DNA from: Streptomyces cinerochromogenes
GTDB taxonomy: Bacteria; Actinomycetota; Actinomycetes; Streptomycetales; Streptomycetaceae
Length of the DNA stretch: 64,000 nucleotides
NCBI RefSeq assembly: GCF_014648635.1
Contig: NZ_BMRM01000028.1
Span: 16,773 to 80,772, forward strand
Reading direction: 5' to 3'
This document shows, in pieces, positions 1-15,000 of the stretch; position 1 is the stretch's first letter; the number at the start of each line of letters is the position of its first letter. Under the pieces are notes generated by a model that saw nothing but the letters and a program-made list of their open reading frames with translations, was not told the DNA's origin and did no database searches. Made by a program: the position numbers and the translations under genes.

Positions 1-1
1 G

Positions 2-3000
2 GCGGCGGACGCAACCGCCCGGGACGCGAACCAGGCCGGGCCCAGCACCGTCCCGGCCGAACCGGTCGTCGTGCCGGTCGACGGCACGGCGGCGGCGGAG
101 CCGGACGCTGCGGTGTCCGGCCCGCGGCCGGACGAGCCGCGCAGTCTGGACGCCCCGCTCGACCAGGCCCTCCGCGACCGGCCGGCGGAGTCGCCGCCGG
201 CGTCCGGGACCGGGGTGGCACCGGCGGTCGCCGTACCGGAGCCGGCGGTCGCCGCACCGGAGCCGACGGACGCCGTACCGGAACTGAGTGACCACGTCCG
301 CACCTTCGGCTCGGCCTTCGACGGAGCCCAGGGCACCACCCACCTCGGCCTGGTGCCCGAGACGACCGTCGAGTGGCTGCGCGACCAGGTGGCCCGGCGA
401 CTGGAGGGGAGCACCGGGCGCGACGAGGACCTCCGACGGCGGATCGCCGCCAGGCTGACCTCCGCCTACCTGATCCACGAGTGGGCCGACGTGCGCAGCG
501 AGACCGGGCTGCGGCTGCCGCTGGAACACCGTGGCGCGCGCCGGACCGTCCACGTACGGCTGCGGCTGGACGATCCCCGGTCCGCGCCCGAACTGCTGGA
601 CGGGCTGGCCGACGGCGTGCCCAACCGGGTGCAGCGCTGGGGCGCGGGCTACTCGGAGGCGGGCAACTCCTCCGGTACGGCCGACCTGCGGACCTTCCAG
701 TTCAACTACAGCCACGTCTGGGACGTGCCGACCGCCGGTCCGCTGCGCCAGGTCGTGGTGCAGCCGCAGGTCAACGTGGTCCGCAACCAGCTGTCGACGT
801 CCGTGAGCGCCGCGGGCGGCGCCCAGTCGCTGTCCATCACCACCACGCTCGGCGGCACGGTGCCGTTCGAGTACCGGATGCGCTGGCAGGTGCGGACCGA
901 TGCCGCGCAGGCGGCCGGTGACTGGACCGCCGAGCAGGAGCAAGGCCGGATCGCGGTCTGGTTCCCGGAGTTCCTTGCGCGGACCGAGACGGCGGACACG
1001 GGCCCGGACGCCGGTCAGGAGGTGCCGCAGGAGAGCCCGGCCGCCGTGGTCCGGTCCGACGCGGCCGAGCGGCAGGCCGCCCCGCTGCGGGCGGCGGTGC
1101 GTGAGACACCGCTGTACGCGGTGGAGACGGTGCTCGCCCCGGACCGCGTGCTGCACGCGGTGGAAGACTCCTTCGCGGATCACCTCGACGGGGCGACGGA
1201 GGCGTCCCGGGAGGACCTGCGGCGCTTCTTCGGCGCCCGCAACCTGCGCGACGCACTGCCCAGGATGCTGAGCGGATGGCACAGCTCACCGGTGCTGCTG
1301 ACCGGCGACGGCTCCGTGCTGGGCCACTTCCGGGTGCACGCGGTCCTCACCGGCCACGAGGAGACCGTCGGCCCGGCGGCCCCCGAGGCGGACCTCATGC
1401 AGATGGTGGTGCGCACGGTACGGGTCACCGGGCAGGCGACCGTCACCAACGCGGCGGGCGCCGACCTGAGCGTCTCGCTGGGCTTCTCGGCGCCGCGGAC
1501 CGAGAGCGTGACGGATCCGGTCGGCGGTTCGGTGTCGCTGAACGCCGGAGCACGCCACCAGGTGTCGTACGGCCTGGGCTCCGGCGGGGAGGTCACCAGA
1601 TCGCAGGCGCTGGAGTGGGGCGGGCCCCTGTTCCGGGTGCGGGGCGGGGTGGGCCTCGTGGTGGAGCTGGTCCGTCCCGGCCGGGACCGGGCGTTCCCGG
1701 CGCCGGGCGGCCCCTTGGACACCCGCGTCGGACTCGGGTCGTACCCGGTGGTGTTCCAGGTGCCGTCCCGCGCCGCGCTGGAGGGCGTCACGGATGCCGC
1801 CCCGCGCCGGCTCCCACCCGAGGTGGCCGGGCTGCGCTCGCTGGGCATCTCCACCACGACCCTGCGCGTCGACGGCACCGGGCCGCTGTTCGACCTGGCC
1901 GAGCGCTGGCTGCGTGAGCACGGCTTCCTGCCCTCGGCGGCCGGGGACGGCTGGGCCGGCGAGGCAGCCCGGGCCCGCCGGCTGGTCAACGCCCGCACCC
2001 TGGATCACGCCCGCTCCGGCGAATCGCTGCGGGCCGCGGCGGACGAACTCATCGACGGAGGGCACACGGTCTGGTTCGAGCTGCCGACCGCGGCCGACAC
2101 CCAGCGGGTCGCCCTCCGGCTGTCCGCCGAGCGCCGGGGCGACGGACCGGTCGAGGCGGTCCGGTCGCTGCCCGGCGTCCAGGTGAACAACTGGTCCGGG
2201 TTCGCCCGACCCGGCCAGGAACAGCGCACGGTGGCCCCCGTCGCCTGGTCGGTGACCGGGTCCGGCGCGCTCAGCAACCCGCTGGAACGCCATGGGGACC
2301 TGCCGTTGCAGGGCCTCGGATCCGAGTACTCGTACAGTCGGCAGACCGCCACGACCACCGGCACCGGTTCCCTGGTGGGCCAGGAGAAGTACGTGGTCTC
2401 CTCGGCGGACGACGGCCTTCAGGTCTTCGACGTCCCGGTGCGCCTGCGGCTGGAGCTGACCTGGAGCCACGGCCCGGCACCCCGGCCGGTCGTCGCGGAC
2501 GGCACGCTGGGCCTCGCGCTGCCCACGTACCGCACCGAGACGGCACCTCGGACGGCCGGGCCCGCGCGACCCGCGCTCGAGCCCGCCGTGGACGCCTTCC
2601 CGGTGAGCGACGGGGAACTGGAGCGGCTCCGGGCCGCCGCCGACTCCGGCGAGCTGCAACGGCTTCCGGAGACGGCCTTCGTGGACCGGGTGTCGGGGGG
2701 CGGCGCCCTGGCCGACGCCGTGAGCCGGGTGCTGGGCACGGCCGCGGCCGCGCCGCGGACCGGGGAGCCGCTCGACCTGTCGGCGGCCCTCGCCGACGAC
2801 CCGGAGACGGCCGAACGCCTCACCGGAGCCTGGGCGTCGGACGGCGCGGCGGGACCGCTGGGCCGTGTCGTGCGGGCCGCGGACGGGGCCTGGCGGTGGA
2901 CGGCGCGCTCCGCGGTGGGCGGTTCGCTCACCGACGCGGACAGCATGGCGCAGCAGGTGCTGCGCTCCGCGCTCTCCTCGCAGCAGCTCACCGGCAACGC

Positions 3001-6000
3001 CCTGGCCGTGTTCGGCGACGGGTTCGTGCTGGAAGGGATCGGCAGCTACGGACTGGCCTCGGGCACCGACGTCTCGGTGACGGTCAGGGCCTATCTGACC
3101 GGCGTGCGGATGCGCGAGGAACCGCCCGCCATGAGCCTGGAGACCTGGCTGTACTCGGCGGACACCTCCTCGGTGACCCGGTCGGTGGGCAGCGGGCGGC
3201 AGCAGGGGCTGACCGTCAGCGGTGCCTACGGACCGACGGTCGGGTTCTTCCCGAGCGGGCGCTACGCGCACTCCTCGGGCACCTCGGCCGGTGTGACCGT
3301 CGCGGACAACGCGTCGAACGCGCGGGTCACCGCCGACAACAACACCCGGCTGCACCGCTTCACGGCCGACGCCACCTACGAGGTGACGGTCCGCGTGGGC
3401 CGCCGGAACGTGGTGTCCGGGACGCTGGCCGGCGGCCCCCACACGGAGCGGACCTTCGGCGTCAGGGCGCCGGACGCCGTGGAGTTCCTGCTGCCCGACA
3501 GCGAGCTGGCCGCGCACTTCCCGCTCACCCGCGTCCTCGGACTCACCCCGGCCGTGCCGGCTGCCGACCTGACCCTGCCGGCGTGGTACCGGGCGACCCA
3601 CCAGATCGGGCAGGGCGCCGTCACCCGGACCGTCCTCGACGGTCCGCGCGGCGCCCTCCGGGACCGCGTCACGCGCGCCGTGGAGGCGGCGGCACCGGGG
3701 ACGACCGTCCCGGGAAGCGCCGACTACGTGCCCGGCGTCGCCTCCTGGATCGCCGACCGCACCTCCCCGGTGGCCCTGCGCGCTCTGATCGCCGCGGGCC
3801 CCGAAGGACGCGTGGCGCTCCACTTCGTACACCGCGGCTGGCTGACACCGAGCCTGGTCGAGGTGCGGCTCGCGGCCCGCCCGAAGCCGGACGCCGACCT
3901 GGACGCGCTGCGCGGGTACCCGGCCCCGGACACCTCGGAGCTGACCCGCTCGGCCGCACACGGCAGCGGACGCGACGGCGACCTGCCGGTGCCCGGCGCC
4001 GCCGGACAGAGCGTCTCCCACTCCCGGGGTCACGAACTGGACGCGATGCCCGTGCTCCAGTACCAGGGCCGGCGGGTGCAGACCACCCTCGCGCTGTCCG
4101 CCGAACGCGCGGTGGGCGCCTCGGTGTCCGCCTCTCGGGAGACCCGTGTCTGGCGCCGGTCGGGCCGGCTGGTGGAGTTCCCCGACATCCCGTACGAGAT
4201 CCAGGCGACCGTGCGCAGGACCCCGCTGACCGGGGCGCCCGTCGCCCGGCTCGCCGACGCGGTGGCCGGCGGCGTCGCCCTCGCGGACCTGCACGCCTCC
4301 GTCGACGCGCGCGTCACGCTCCGCTTCGACCGCACCGACCTGCCCGCCGAGCCGGGTGATGCCACCCGGCTGGCACGGCCCGTCCCCGACGTCCTCGCCC
4401 AGGACCCCTCCGCGTGGCGGGCGGCGCCCGGGGACGCGGTCGCGGTCGACGTGGAGGGCGTGCCGCTCGCCGTCCGCCCCGCCCTGACGGGCGGCCACTG
4501 GGTGCCGGAGCGGCCGTTCTCCTTCGAGGTCTTCGACGCCGCGGCGCAGCTCGCGGAGGCCCTGCGGCAGGTCGACCCGGCGCTCGCCGGTGTGGACCGG
4601 ATGCACACCTCGCTGTCGCACGAGGCCCTGCTGATCCGGCTCGCCCGGCTGGTGCGGCCGGGCGACGACGACGCGGGCGTACTGCTCGACCGGAGCGCCG
4701 TCGGCCGTTTCATGGGACGCACGGGCACCAGTGACGCGACGTCCGTAAGGCTGCGGCTGTTCCCGCAGGAGGTCCTGGCCGAGGGCCCCACCGCCCTGGA
4801 CGACGTCCGCGTGGCCTCCGACTCGTCCGGTACGAGCGCCTCCACCACGGTCGCCCCGGCGGTCAGCACCCGGTTCACCACACCGCTGACGCAGGACCAG
4901 ACCCACCGCGTCCGGCTCACGCTGCCGAACGCCCAGAACCGCGCGGGCCAGGGCGGGTCCGCGGCGACCAACGCCTACCGGCGCGACTACCTGAAGTTCG
5001 GCGTGCCCGCGCCGGCCGGTGCCGCCGGTCCCACACCGGGCTACCTGGTCCGCTCGCTCGTCGTGCTGCGCGTCGAGGGGCCGGCCGGCACCCGCTGGGT
5101 GCTCGGCACCACGGTGCTGCGCACCCTGGACCTCCCTCCCGGCCTGACGGTGCCCCGCCCGGCCGGGGACACCGAGCGGGCGGCGCCGTCCGACGCGGAG
5201 CGGGAGACGCGGCCGGAGTCCGGGCGGACGCCGGGCGCGCGGCCCGGGCCGGTGCGTACCGAGGGCCCGGAGCCGGTACAGGACGACGACGGCCCGGAGC
5301 CGGTACAGGACGACGACGGCCCGGAGCCGGTACAGGACGACGTGCCGGGGCCGGAAGCGGTGCGTTCCGGGCGGTCCGGTGCGGCGGAGGACGACGCCGA
5401 GGGGCCCGTCGCGGCCCGGGAGGACGCCGACGGCCGGAGGACGGCACAGGACGCCGGGGCGGGAACGGTCCGGACGCCGGAGCCGGAGCCGGTACAGGAC
5501 GACGCGCCGAGGCCGGAAGCGGTGCGTGCCGGGCGGTCCGGTGCGGCGGAGGACGACACCGAGGGGCCCGTCGCGGCCCGGGAGGACACCGACGGCCGGA
5601 GGACGGCACAGGACGCCGGGGCGGGAACGGTCCGGACGCCGGAGCCGGAGCCGGGCGTGGCCGGGGAACCGGGCTCGTCCCGCGCGGACGGCGACGAGCT
5701 GGTGATCGAGCTGGCCGGGGACGAACCCGCCCAGGGCTCGGCGACGGCGTCGGGCGGCGGCAGGTCCAAGCGGCGCAGGGCGGGCCGGACCGCGGAGCAG
5801 GGCACGGCCCCCGCCGCCGCGGGGCCGGCCACCGCCCCGCCGGCGGCGGAACCGGTACCGCTCACCCGGGAAGGGCGCCGGCGCCTGGAGGCGGCCGCGC
5901 GGGAGGCCGCCGTACCCGAGTTCGCGAAGCGCATCGTCGGTGAGCGGCTGATCGCCGTCGCCCAGCGGTCGGGCTGGCACGAGGAATGGCCGGTGCGGGC

Positions 6001-9000
6001 GATGGCCCGGCTGCTCGGCGAGGACGCCAGGTGGGCCGAGGAAGGCAACTCCCCGGCCGTCACCCGGATGCTGCGCCCCGACGCGGTCCATCTGGTCGAA
6101 CAGGCCGCCGAGCACCCGGCCCTGACGCCCTTCCTGTTCGCCCACCCCGACATGCCGGAGGTGCTGGCGGTCTCGCCGGCCTTCCTCGACGTGCTGAAGA
6201 CCCTCCCGGAGCGGGATCCGCACAGCGCGGCCGAGTTCGTCGACACGCCCGCCCACCTCGGCGCCCTGCTGGCGAAGTCCTCGTCGGGACGGCGGGAACT
6301 GGTCGAGGCGGTGGAGACCGGAGCGCAGTGGACCCGGTCGCTGTTCCACGTCCCCGGCCTGGCGAACGCGCTGCGCTCGCAGACGGACCTGGTCCAGGCC
6401 CTGCTGGCCGGTCAGGGCATGCATCTCGCCCTGCTCGCCGCCAAGGTGCCGGGCATCGCCGACGCGCTGCGCCGAGCCGACCGTCCCGTGCCCCGGGCCG
6501 AGGCCCTCATGCAGGAGAAGGCCCTGATCGCCGGCCTGTGGTCCGCCACCCGTACGGGCTCCGCCGCACACCTCGACCACCGGCGGCTCTTCAAGCACCA
6601 TGAGGTGCGCGCCGCCCTGCGCACCCACGCCGACCAGGTCTACGCGGTCCTCCAGGTGCCCGGTCTCCTGGACCTGGCCATGGCCGACACCTCGGTGCTC
6701 GACGTCCTCGCCGGCAGCCCGCTGCTCGTCGACGTCCTGCCGGACACCCCCGGCTTCGGCTCCAGGATCTCGCGGTCCAGGGAGCTGATCGAGGCGGCGG
6801 CGGGGAACCCCGCGGTGGCCGAGGCCCTGTCGTACGATCCGCGCGCGTTCGACGGCGTCCCCGACGAGGCACTGGCCGGCGCACTGGGGGCGGCGCGTCC
6901 GCCGGCGCTGTCCCGGCCCGGCACCCCGGCTCTCGACGCGGTCCTGTCCGACCCGGAACTCGCCGGGGCCCTGCGGCGGCAGAAGGGACTGTCCGCGGTG
7001 CTCGTGCGCCGCCCCGATCTGCTCGTGTACCCGCACGAGTACCGCCGGCTGCTGCGGCCCGAAGCCGAACCCCTCCGGGAACTGCTGGCCGCCGGCGACG
7101 CCGACGAACTGCTGCTGCCCGGTGTCCTGCGCGCGGTGCTGCGTCACCCCGTGCTCAGCCAGGAGATCCACGGTCCGGGCGGTGGACCGACCCTGGAGCA
7201 GATCGGCGACGCCATCAGCAGCCACCCCTGGGTGCTGGGCGTTCTCCACTCCAACGCCGGTCTGGCGGAGTACACGGCCGCGAGCAACGACTTCCGGGAA
7301 CTCGTCCTCCCGCTCGCGGGTCTGGCGCCGCGACTGGCCACCGACGACCGGATCGTCGGCTTCCTGACCGTGCCCGGCTCCGGCCTCCTGCTGCAACGGC
7401 TCGGCGCCGGCCCGGAGGTGGCGGACGCTCTCCTGGAGAACGGCAACGCGCTGCTGACGCTCCTCGGCGCGAACCCCAACGCGGTACCCGCCCTGGTCGA
7501 CCGCGAGCAGCTGGACCATCTCCGGGCGCATCCGCGCGCGGTGGCCGAACTGGCCCGGCGTCACCGGCTTCCCCTCTCCGCCAACCACTGGGCGCGCCTG
7601 TTCCGGACGCCGGAGCTGCTTGCCGCGCTGGAGCGCGAACGGCCGCTCCCGGTGCCCGCGTCGGACCTGCTGCTCAGCGTGCCGGAAGCGTTCGCCGAGG
7701 CCATCGCCCGTCCCGGTTTCGCCGAGGCGCTGGACAGCGGCGGCCTCGACGCCGCTCTCACCCGCGTGGCGGAGGCCAAGGCGGCCGCGAGCAGAACGAG
7801 CCGCGCCTGGATCAACGACCTGCTGGCCGCCGTCAGGAGTACCGGCGAACCCGTGCTGTCCCGGGAGGGCGTCGCCTTCGAGGACGGCGACCTGCGGCTG
7901 GCGGGGCTGTTCTCCCGGCCCGAGGAGGAGGCGGCGCACGAACTCCGCGCGTGGTCCGGGCGACTGGGTCTGACGCCGGAGACGACCGAACGGCTGCTGA
8001 CCGTCAACACGGCGATCCGCCGGCCGGACGCCCGGCCGCTCCTCGGACTCGCCACCACCCGGGAGGCGTTCGCCGTCGGCTTCCTGCGGAACACCGAGCT
8101 GTTCGAGACCCTCAAGGCCCGGCCCGCACTGGTCGACCTGCTCCTCGACCCGTCCCTCAACGTCCTGCCGCTGGTCCACGACCATCCCGAGCTGACGCGT
8201 GCGCTGCGCACCTCCGACTACTTCTACCGGGTGTTCCTCCACAGGCCCGGCACCCGCCAGTGGCTGCTCAACGCCCCCTCGGCCATCCCCTCCTACATCA
8301 GGAACCCGGAACTGAGCCGGGTGCTGCTGTACCGGCCCGAGGCCCTCGCCCACTTCACCCGCGGTGCCGAGCGCGACCTGCTGGTGAACAGCGAGGACGT
8401 GGCACGCGTCGTCGCCGACCACGGCCCGATCGGTGACGTACTGGTGACCGACCGGGCGCTGCGGCAGGAGCTCGCGCAGGAGCTGCGGCAGGACCGGGGC
8501 GCACAGACGGTGCGGGCGGCGGTGAGCAGCCTTGCGATGGTGAAGGCGCTGGCCCGGCAGCCGGACCTGCTGCTGATGCTCCGGGTCGTGCCCGGCATGG
8601 CGGAGGCCCTGGCGGACAACCCGGACCTGTTCGCCCACGAGGACGACTACGTGACGCTGCTGGGCGACAGGCCGCTCAGGCGCGCGCTGTCGGCCCACCC
8701 GCAGCAGGTGCGCACGGTACTGGGGGACACCGAACTGACCCGGACGGCCCTGGCCGCTCCCGCCCTGGTGGCGGCACTCGCGTCGGACGAGGGCATCCCC
8801 GCGCTGCTCGCGCGCCGCCCGGCGGTGCACCGGCTGCTGCGCCGGCAGCCGGAGGTGGCGGGCGACCTCGCCGGAGCGGGGCACGGGCTGCGCCTGGCCC
8901 TGACCGCGGTGCGCGGTCTCGCGGAGGCGATGACGGACCAGCCGCGGATCGCGGTGGAGCTGCGGCAGGCGCCGTGGCTGACGGACGCGCTGCTGCGCGG

Positions 9001-12000
9001 CCACGGCCTGCTGGAGCAGGCACGGACGGACGGTCCGCTGTGGCGGGCGGCGCGGGCCGGCCGGGTCGTCGCCGAGGCACTGACCGCTCGGCTGACGCGC
9101 CGGCTGGCCTCACGGGAGGCGCTGCTGCGCGTCCTGGCCGACCGGGCGCCGGTACCGCAGGAGACGTCCGCGGCGGAGCTGCGGCGACTGCTGTCGAACG
9201 CGGATCTCACCCACTTCCTGAACGACCGTCCGGCGTTCGCCGAGCGTTTCCTGGCCACGGCCGAGTGGCACGGGCCCGCGTCGCGGAACGCCGGCTTCAC
9301 CGCCGCGCTGCGCACCCTCGCCCAGGACGCCGACCGCTTCCGGCAGCTCGCCGAGGACGCCTCACCACAGGCGCTGCCGGACGCGGTGTCCGGTGCCGCC
9401 GCCCCCGCGCGGACGACCACGGCCCCCCGGGAGCGTCGGCCCGAGGCCGCGGGCCGCGACCGGTCGGCACGGCCGGGCCCCACCGGCCGGCAGACGGCCC
9501 CGCGGCCCGCCCGGCCATCGGTCTGGGCGCAGGCGCTCGCCTCGGTGCCGGAGGCCGCGGAGCTGCTGCTGGGATCCGCGGGCGGGGTGGTGGTCAGGGC
9601 GCTGGGCGAGAACCCGGAGCTGCTGCCGCTGCTGATCGCCTCACCGACCGTGGCGGACGACCTGAGCCAGAACCCCTCACTCTGGCCGGACCACGCGTTC
9701 GGCACGTTCCTGCGCACCGGCGAGGCGGGACTGGAGCACTTCGAGAACGACTTCCGGACCTGGCTGGACCGGACCGGTGTACTGCTGGACGGCGACTACC
9801 ACGACCGGGTGGCCGAGGTGGCGCGGCCGGTCTGGGCGCGGTCACGTGCGGAGCGGGAGGGCCGCGAGGCGGCGGAGGCCGCCCGGGTCGCGGAGCGCCT
9901 GGCGGCGTTCGCCCCGCTGCGGCCCGACAGCTGGGAGTACGGCGACCGGCTCGTCTACGCCCGGCACGTACGGCCGGACCGGCTGACGGAGGCACAGCGG
10001 ACGGTGCTGCGCCGGGTGGCCGACGGCAGCCTGCGGCCCCGCGAGAGCGAGGTACGGGTCAACCGCGCCCTGCACGTGCACCTGGACAGCGGCAGCGGCG
10101 GTGCCTCGTTCGCCTACGTGCTGGCGCCCGACGGCCGCGTGGACGTGCTCGTGTACGCCGTCAGCACGGCGCGCCAGGGCAACCGGTACAAGTGGGAGGG
10201 ACACAGCAGCCGGTACAGCGACGGACCGCTGGACCTCGACGCGGTGCGCAACCACCCCGCACTGGTGTCCTCCCTGGCACTGGTGCGCGAAGCCGCGCAG
10301 CGGGCCGAGGCGGACGCGGCGGCGGCCCGGGCCGCCGCCGGCAAGGGCAGGGGCAAGCGCAAGGACACCGGGGCGGCCCCGGCGGCAGGGCCCGCCGAAG
10401 CCCCGCCGCCCGTGGTGGACGCCGACCTGTCCCGCCTCACCGAGGCACTGGTGAGCTATCACACCGCCCTGGCCGAGGAGAACGCGGCGCAGTCGGCCCA
10501 CCACACCCGTGTGCTGCCCAGGACGCGGGCCCGGCTGGAGGAGACCCGCGGCGCCCTGCGCGACCTGGGGCTGGACACCGGGGCCTACGGGGAGTCCGTG
10601 ATCACGCTGGACGCGCCCGGGCGGTCGGCCGGGCGCGGGCCGTCCACGGTGCGGGGCGGCGACGCGGACGGCGCGGAAAAGGCCGTCCCCGCCTCCCCGG
10701 TGCCGGACGGCCACCTTCCGCCGGCCCTCGACGTCCGCCCCCTGTTCGACGGTTCCGGCGCCGTCGTGGGACTCGACCTGGGCGACCCCCACGAGGACCG
10801 CGGGGACGCGTCCCGTCTGCTGACGCCGCCGGACGGCTTCCTGCTGAGGTTCACATTCGACCCGGGCGTGGCACCCGAGGCCCCCGCCGTGGTGGGCCAC
10901 CGGGGCGGCGAGCGGGTGCGGCTGTCGCTGGACGCCTTCGCACAGCTGGCCGCCCGCAACCGCGTCGCGGACCGCCCGCTGTGGCTGGTGACGAACGACG
11001 GTGCCAGGTACGGCCTGGACCTGGCCAGGGCGGTGGCGGACCGGGCCGGCGTCACGGTGTGGACGCACAGCGGCCGGGTCGACCTGGTCGGCAACGCCTT
11101 CGGGGCCCTGGAGATACGCACCGTCCTGGACGCGGACGGCGACCTGCCCACGGGCCACTGGATGCGCGTCGAACCCGACCCGGACGCCTCGTCGGCCGTG
11201 CCCCGGAACCGGGGTGACGACCCGGGCGACCACGTCCGGTCGGTGACCGGCGAGCTGTTCCACTTCCGTACGCTGCTGATGACGCCGTTCGCGGACCTGC
11301 GCACCGGCCGTGTCATCGGCCACGTGTCGCTGAGCCCCCGCGAGCTGGCCCGGGCCGAGTCCGCCTTCCGTGCCCTGCCGGACACCACCTCCTTCCACGC
11401 CGGGCGGGCCACGGACGGGGACACGGGCGTCACCGGCACCAACCCGTGGGGCGGCGGCGCCCCCAGGCACTTCCTCGTCGCCCACGGCCCCGTCGGCGGG
11501 GCCACCGTGCGCCTGCACACCCGGGACGGCCGCTCGGTGGAGTTCACCGGCGAGGAGACCGGGGCCCTGCTGCGCCGCCAGGCGGGATTCGAGGCGTTCC
11601 GGCGCGGCGCGGTGGACCGCGTGGACAGCGCCGTGGTGACCGTCGTCTGCTACACCGGACGTCCCGGCGCCCTGACCGAGACGCCGTACGTCCAGGGCCT
11701 GGCGGACAGCCTGGGGATGCCGGTGACCGGACCGACCGGCGCCGTCGGCTTCCGGTCCTCCGGCCGGCTGTACGTCGAGCCGTTCCGCGGCCGGGCGGGC
11801 TGGCTGACCGCGCTGCCCGGCACGGCGGGCACCACGTTCCAGGGCGACGGGACCGTCGACGTCCCCGACGGCACCGACGAGGCCTCCCCGGCCGGCGACC
11901 GGTCCGACGAGGACGTGGTGCGGCTGGCAGCCACACCCGGTACCCCGGAGGCGGAACGCCTCGACCACGCCCTGCTGGAGCCGCGCCCGGAGGCCGTGCC

Positions 12001-15000
12001 CAGCCTGGACACGCTCCTCGCCACCGGGGGCCCCGTGACCACCGGGGGCACCGCGTCCGCCGGGGGACCCGCCTCCGCGGCGGCCCCGCCCCCGGCCTCG
12101 CAGGAAGGGCAGACCGCGCCCGGTCCCGTCGCGCAGCCCGCGGAGGCTCGTCCCCCGCAGGCAACGGGGACGTCCGTGCCGTCCGCCGAGACGTCCGCGC
12201 GGGCCCGCGACCGCCGCGACGCCGGCCTGGTCTTCGCGCCGGCCGCCCACACCGTGTCCGCCGGCTTCCGGCACGGCACCGGCGCCGAGACGTACGCGTT
12301 CGCCGACGACCGGCTGCCGACGGCGATCCGCGAGGGGGTCCTGGCGCTGCTGCCGGAGCGGTCCGGAGAGCGGGCCGCCGACGCCCTGGCGGAGTACTTC
12401 GACAACGCCGGCCTCGCCGAAGTCCTGCGCCAGGCCGTCGCCGACCGGGTCTCCGTGGTGCTCGGGCTGCCCGGCGGCCCGGTGGCCGTCACCGTCCGGC
12501 TGCGGCTCGGCGACTGGACCCAGCTCACCGACCCGCACGGCGCACCCCTCGCCGAGGACACCGGCACCACCCCGTGGTCGAGCGGCGACCGGCGCACCCC
12601 CCAGGTGCTGGACTGGCGGGAGACGGCCTCGGCCAACCGCGCGGTCAACCACGGTGTCGACGCGGCCACCGCCCTGCCGTTCTCGCAGGCGCTCGCGCTC
12701 GTACCGCCCCTCGCCACGGCCGGCGCCGCACTGCGGACCCTGCTCGTCGGGTCCGGCAAGACCACCGACTTCACCGTCTCCTCCACCTTCGGCACCACCC
12801 GTACCCTCCGGCCGTCCTCGGACCGGGCCGTGGACTTCCGCTACGACGTGGGCGTCGACCTCGTGGTCCAGAGCCGCGGCCAGGACCCGCGGCGGTGGCA
12901 GACCGTCGTCGAGGGCTCCCTCGACGCCCGCCACCCGCGCGAGGCCGTACGCGAACTGCCGCGCCCCGACGGCGTACGGCACGCCACCGCCGCGCTGTGG
13001 CAGGAGTGGTCCGGCACGCCGGAGGCCGGCACCGCCGGGCTGCGCGCGGCCCTGGACGCCGTCCGGGACGGCCGCGCCCCGACGGCCGCCGCACACCACC
13101 ACGGGGACCCGGCCGGCCGGGCGCCCCGCCCCGCCGCCGTCGGCGCGCCGATCGCCCTGCCGCCGGTCTCGTGGCTGGAGTCCGTCAGCGGCGCGGCCGA
13201 GTACCGGGCCGCCGTGTTCGCCGCGGTGGACCCGGCCCTGTCCGATCCGTTCTCCCCGGCCTTCGAGACGCTCGACGCCTTCGCCCGGGTGCGGACCCTG
13301 ATGGCCGGACTGCACCAGGCCGCCGCCGGCGGATACCGGTCGGTGCCGGTGTTCTCCGGTACCGGCCGGCCCGACGCGGTCCGGGTGCGCGCCTCCTTCC
13401 ACAACCCGCGCGTCGTGGCCGGCCTCGACGAGCTGACGCGGGCCGACGCGGACGACGTCCGCCTGGGCGCGGTCGGCGCGCCGGCCACCCAGTGGGACGC
13501 CTCCACCACCGGTGTCTCCGACGCCGTCTCCCTGGTGACGACCGCCGTGGGGCTCCCGATCCCGCTGCCCTCGCTGTCCTACGTGCGCACCGTGCGGTTC
13601 TCCCGGCCCGGCCAGCAGGCCGGCAGCGTGGAACTCAACCGGCTCCGTTACACCGACGAGCCCACCACCGTCGTCGAGTTCGACGTCCGGGTGGACACCC
13701 GGGGACTCGGCGGGCGCGGCGGTCCGGAGACCTGGCTCACCGCCCGGGTACGCATGCTCGTGTCCGACGCGGACCGCCTCGCGGTGCGGCGGCAGGACCC
13801 GGCCGCCCCCGAGGTGCTGGCCGCCACCGCCGCCACCCCCGACACCTCGGTCGCCGCCACAGCCGACCCCGACACCGCCGCCCGTACGGCCCCGGACCGC
13901 ACCCTGCGCCTGCCCGCGCTGTTCCGCGACTGGCTGCCGCCCGCCAGCCGTGTCGACCACCTCGACGCGACAGCCGCCGAACGGGTGCGTCTGCGCGTGC
14001 TGGAACTGGTCCACGACCACTTCCCGGGCTTCCTGACGACCCGCGACCCCTGGGGAGACGTCCCCGCCCCCGAGGCCGCGGGCCCCCTGCTCCGGCGGCC
14101 CGCGGCGCCGGAGCGGCACCAGGTGCGCAACCAGCTGATCCTGGACGAGGCCCTGAGCGAGACCGGCCTGACCCGCCGTATGCACCACCTCGCCGGTCAG
14201 GGCCATGCCCTGGTGCTGACCCGCCCCGGCCCGGCCGGACCGGAACACATCAGGGTCACCGTCCGCGCCGCCTTCGACCCGGACGACTTCGCCTACGTCC
14301 GTTCCCGGCGCGGGCAGATGGACGTCTACTACGGCTCGTACTACGACCTGACCAGCTCGGCGACCCGGCTGTGGAAGCTCGCCGCGGGCGTCGAAGTGCC
14401 GCTGGCCGGGCTGCTCGCGGACACGGCCGCGGACGCAGCCGGCGGCCGTCTCGCGCCCGGCGCCAGCTGGAGCGGATCGGTCACCGAGGCCGGCGGTTTC
14501 CACGCGGGCGGGGCTTCCGGCGGCGGATCGCTGTGGGTGTCCGAGTTCAGCGGACCCGTACGGTTCGACGTCACCGTGGAGCGCCTCACCGGCCGGGGGG
14601 AGACGGCAGCCGATCCGGTCTCCTCCGGACCGTTGCCGGTCCGGGCCGGACTGCTCGTCTCCGAGGACCTGGTCATGGAGGACGACGGCGACGGCCGCGC
14701 CGTCCGGACCCTGGACCTGGAGAGCAGGTTCGACGACACGGGTGCCGCCGTCCGGACACCGCGTCCCACCAGCGGTGGTCCGGCACCCACCTGGACCCCC
14801 GGGGACGGCCGCCTGCCGCAGGACACCCTGCACATGGTGCGCACCGACCACCTGCTGCCGCACATCACCGATCTGCTGCGGCAGGCCGGCGTGCCCGTGC
14901 TGGCCCCCCTCGACGAGGCCTCGCTGCGCACCGCCGTGACCGGACTGGCGCCCCGGGTACGGGACTTCGCCGGAGCCCCGTACCCGCTGTGGACCCGACC

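Noticed and set aside
71..73. GTG as the true start of the giant gene
   Set aside because: The frame is open to the window edge with the same Ala/Pro-rich sequence before it and no ribosome site, so the start lies upstream.
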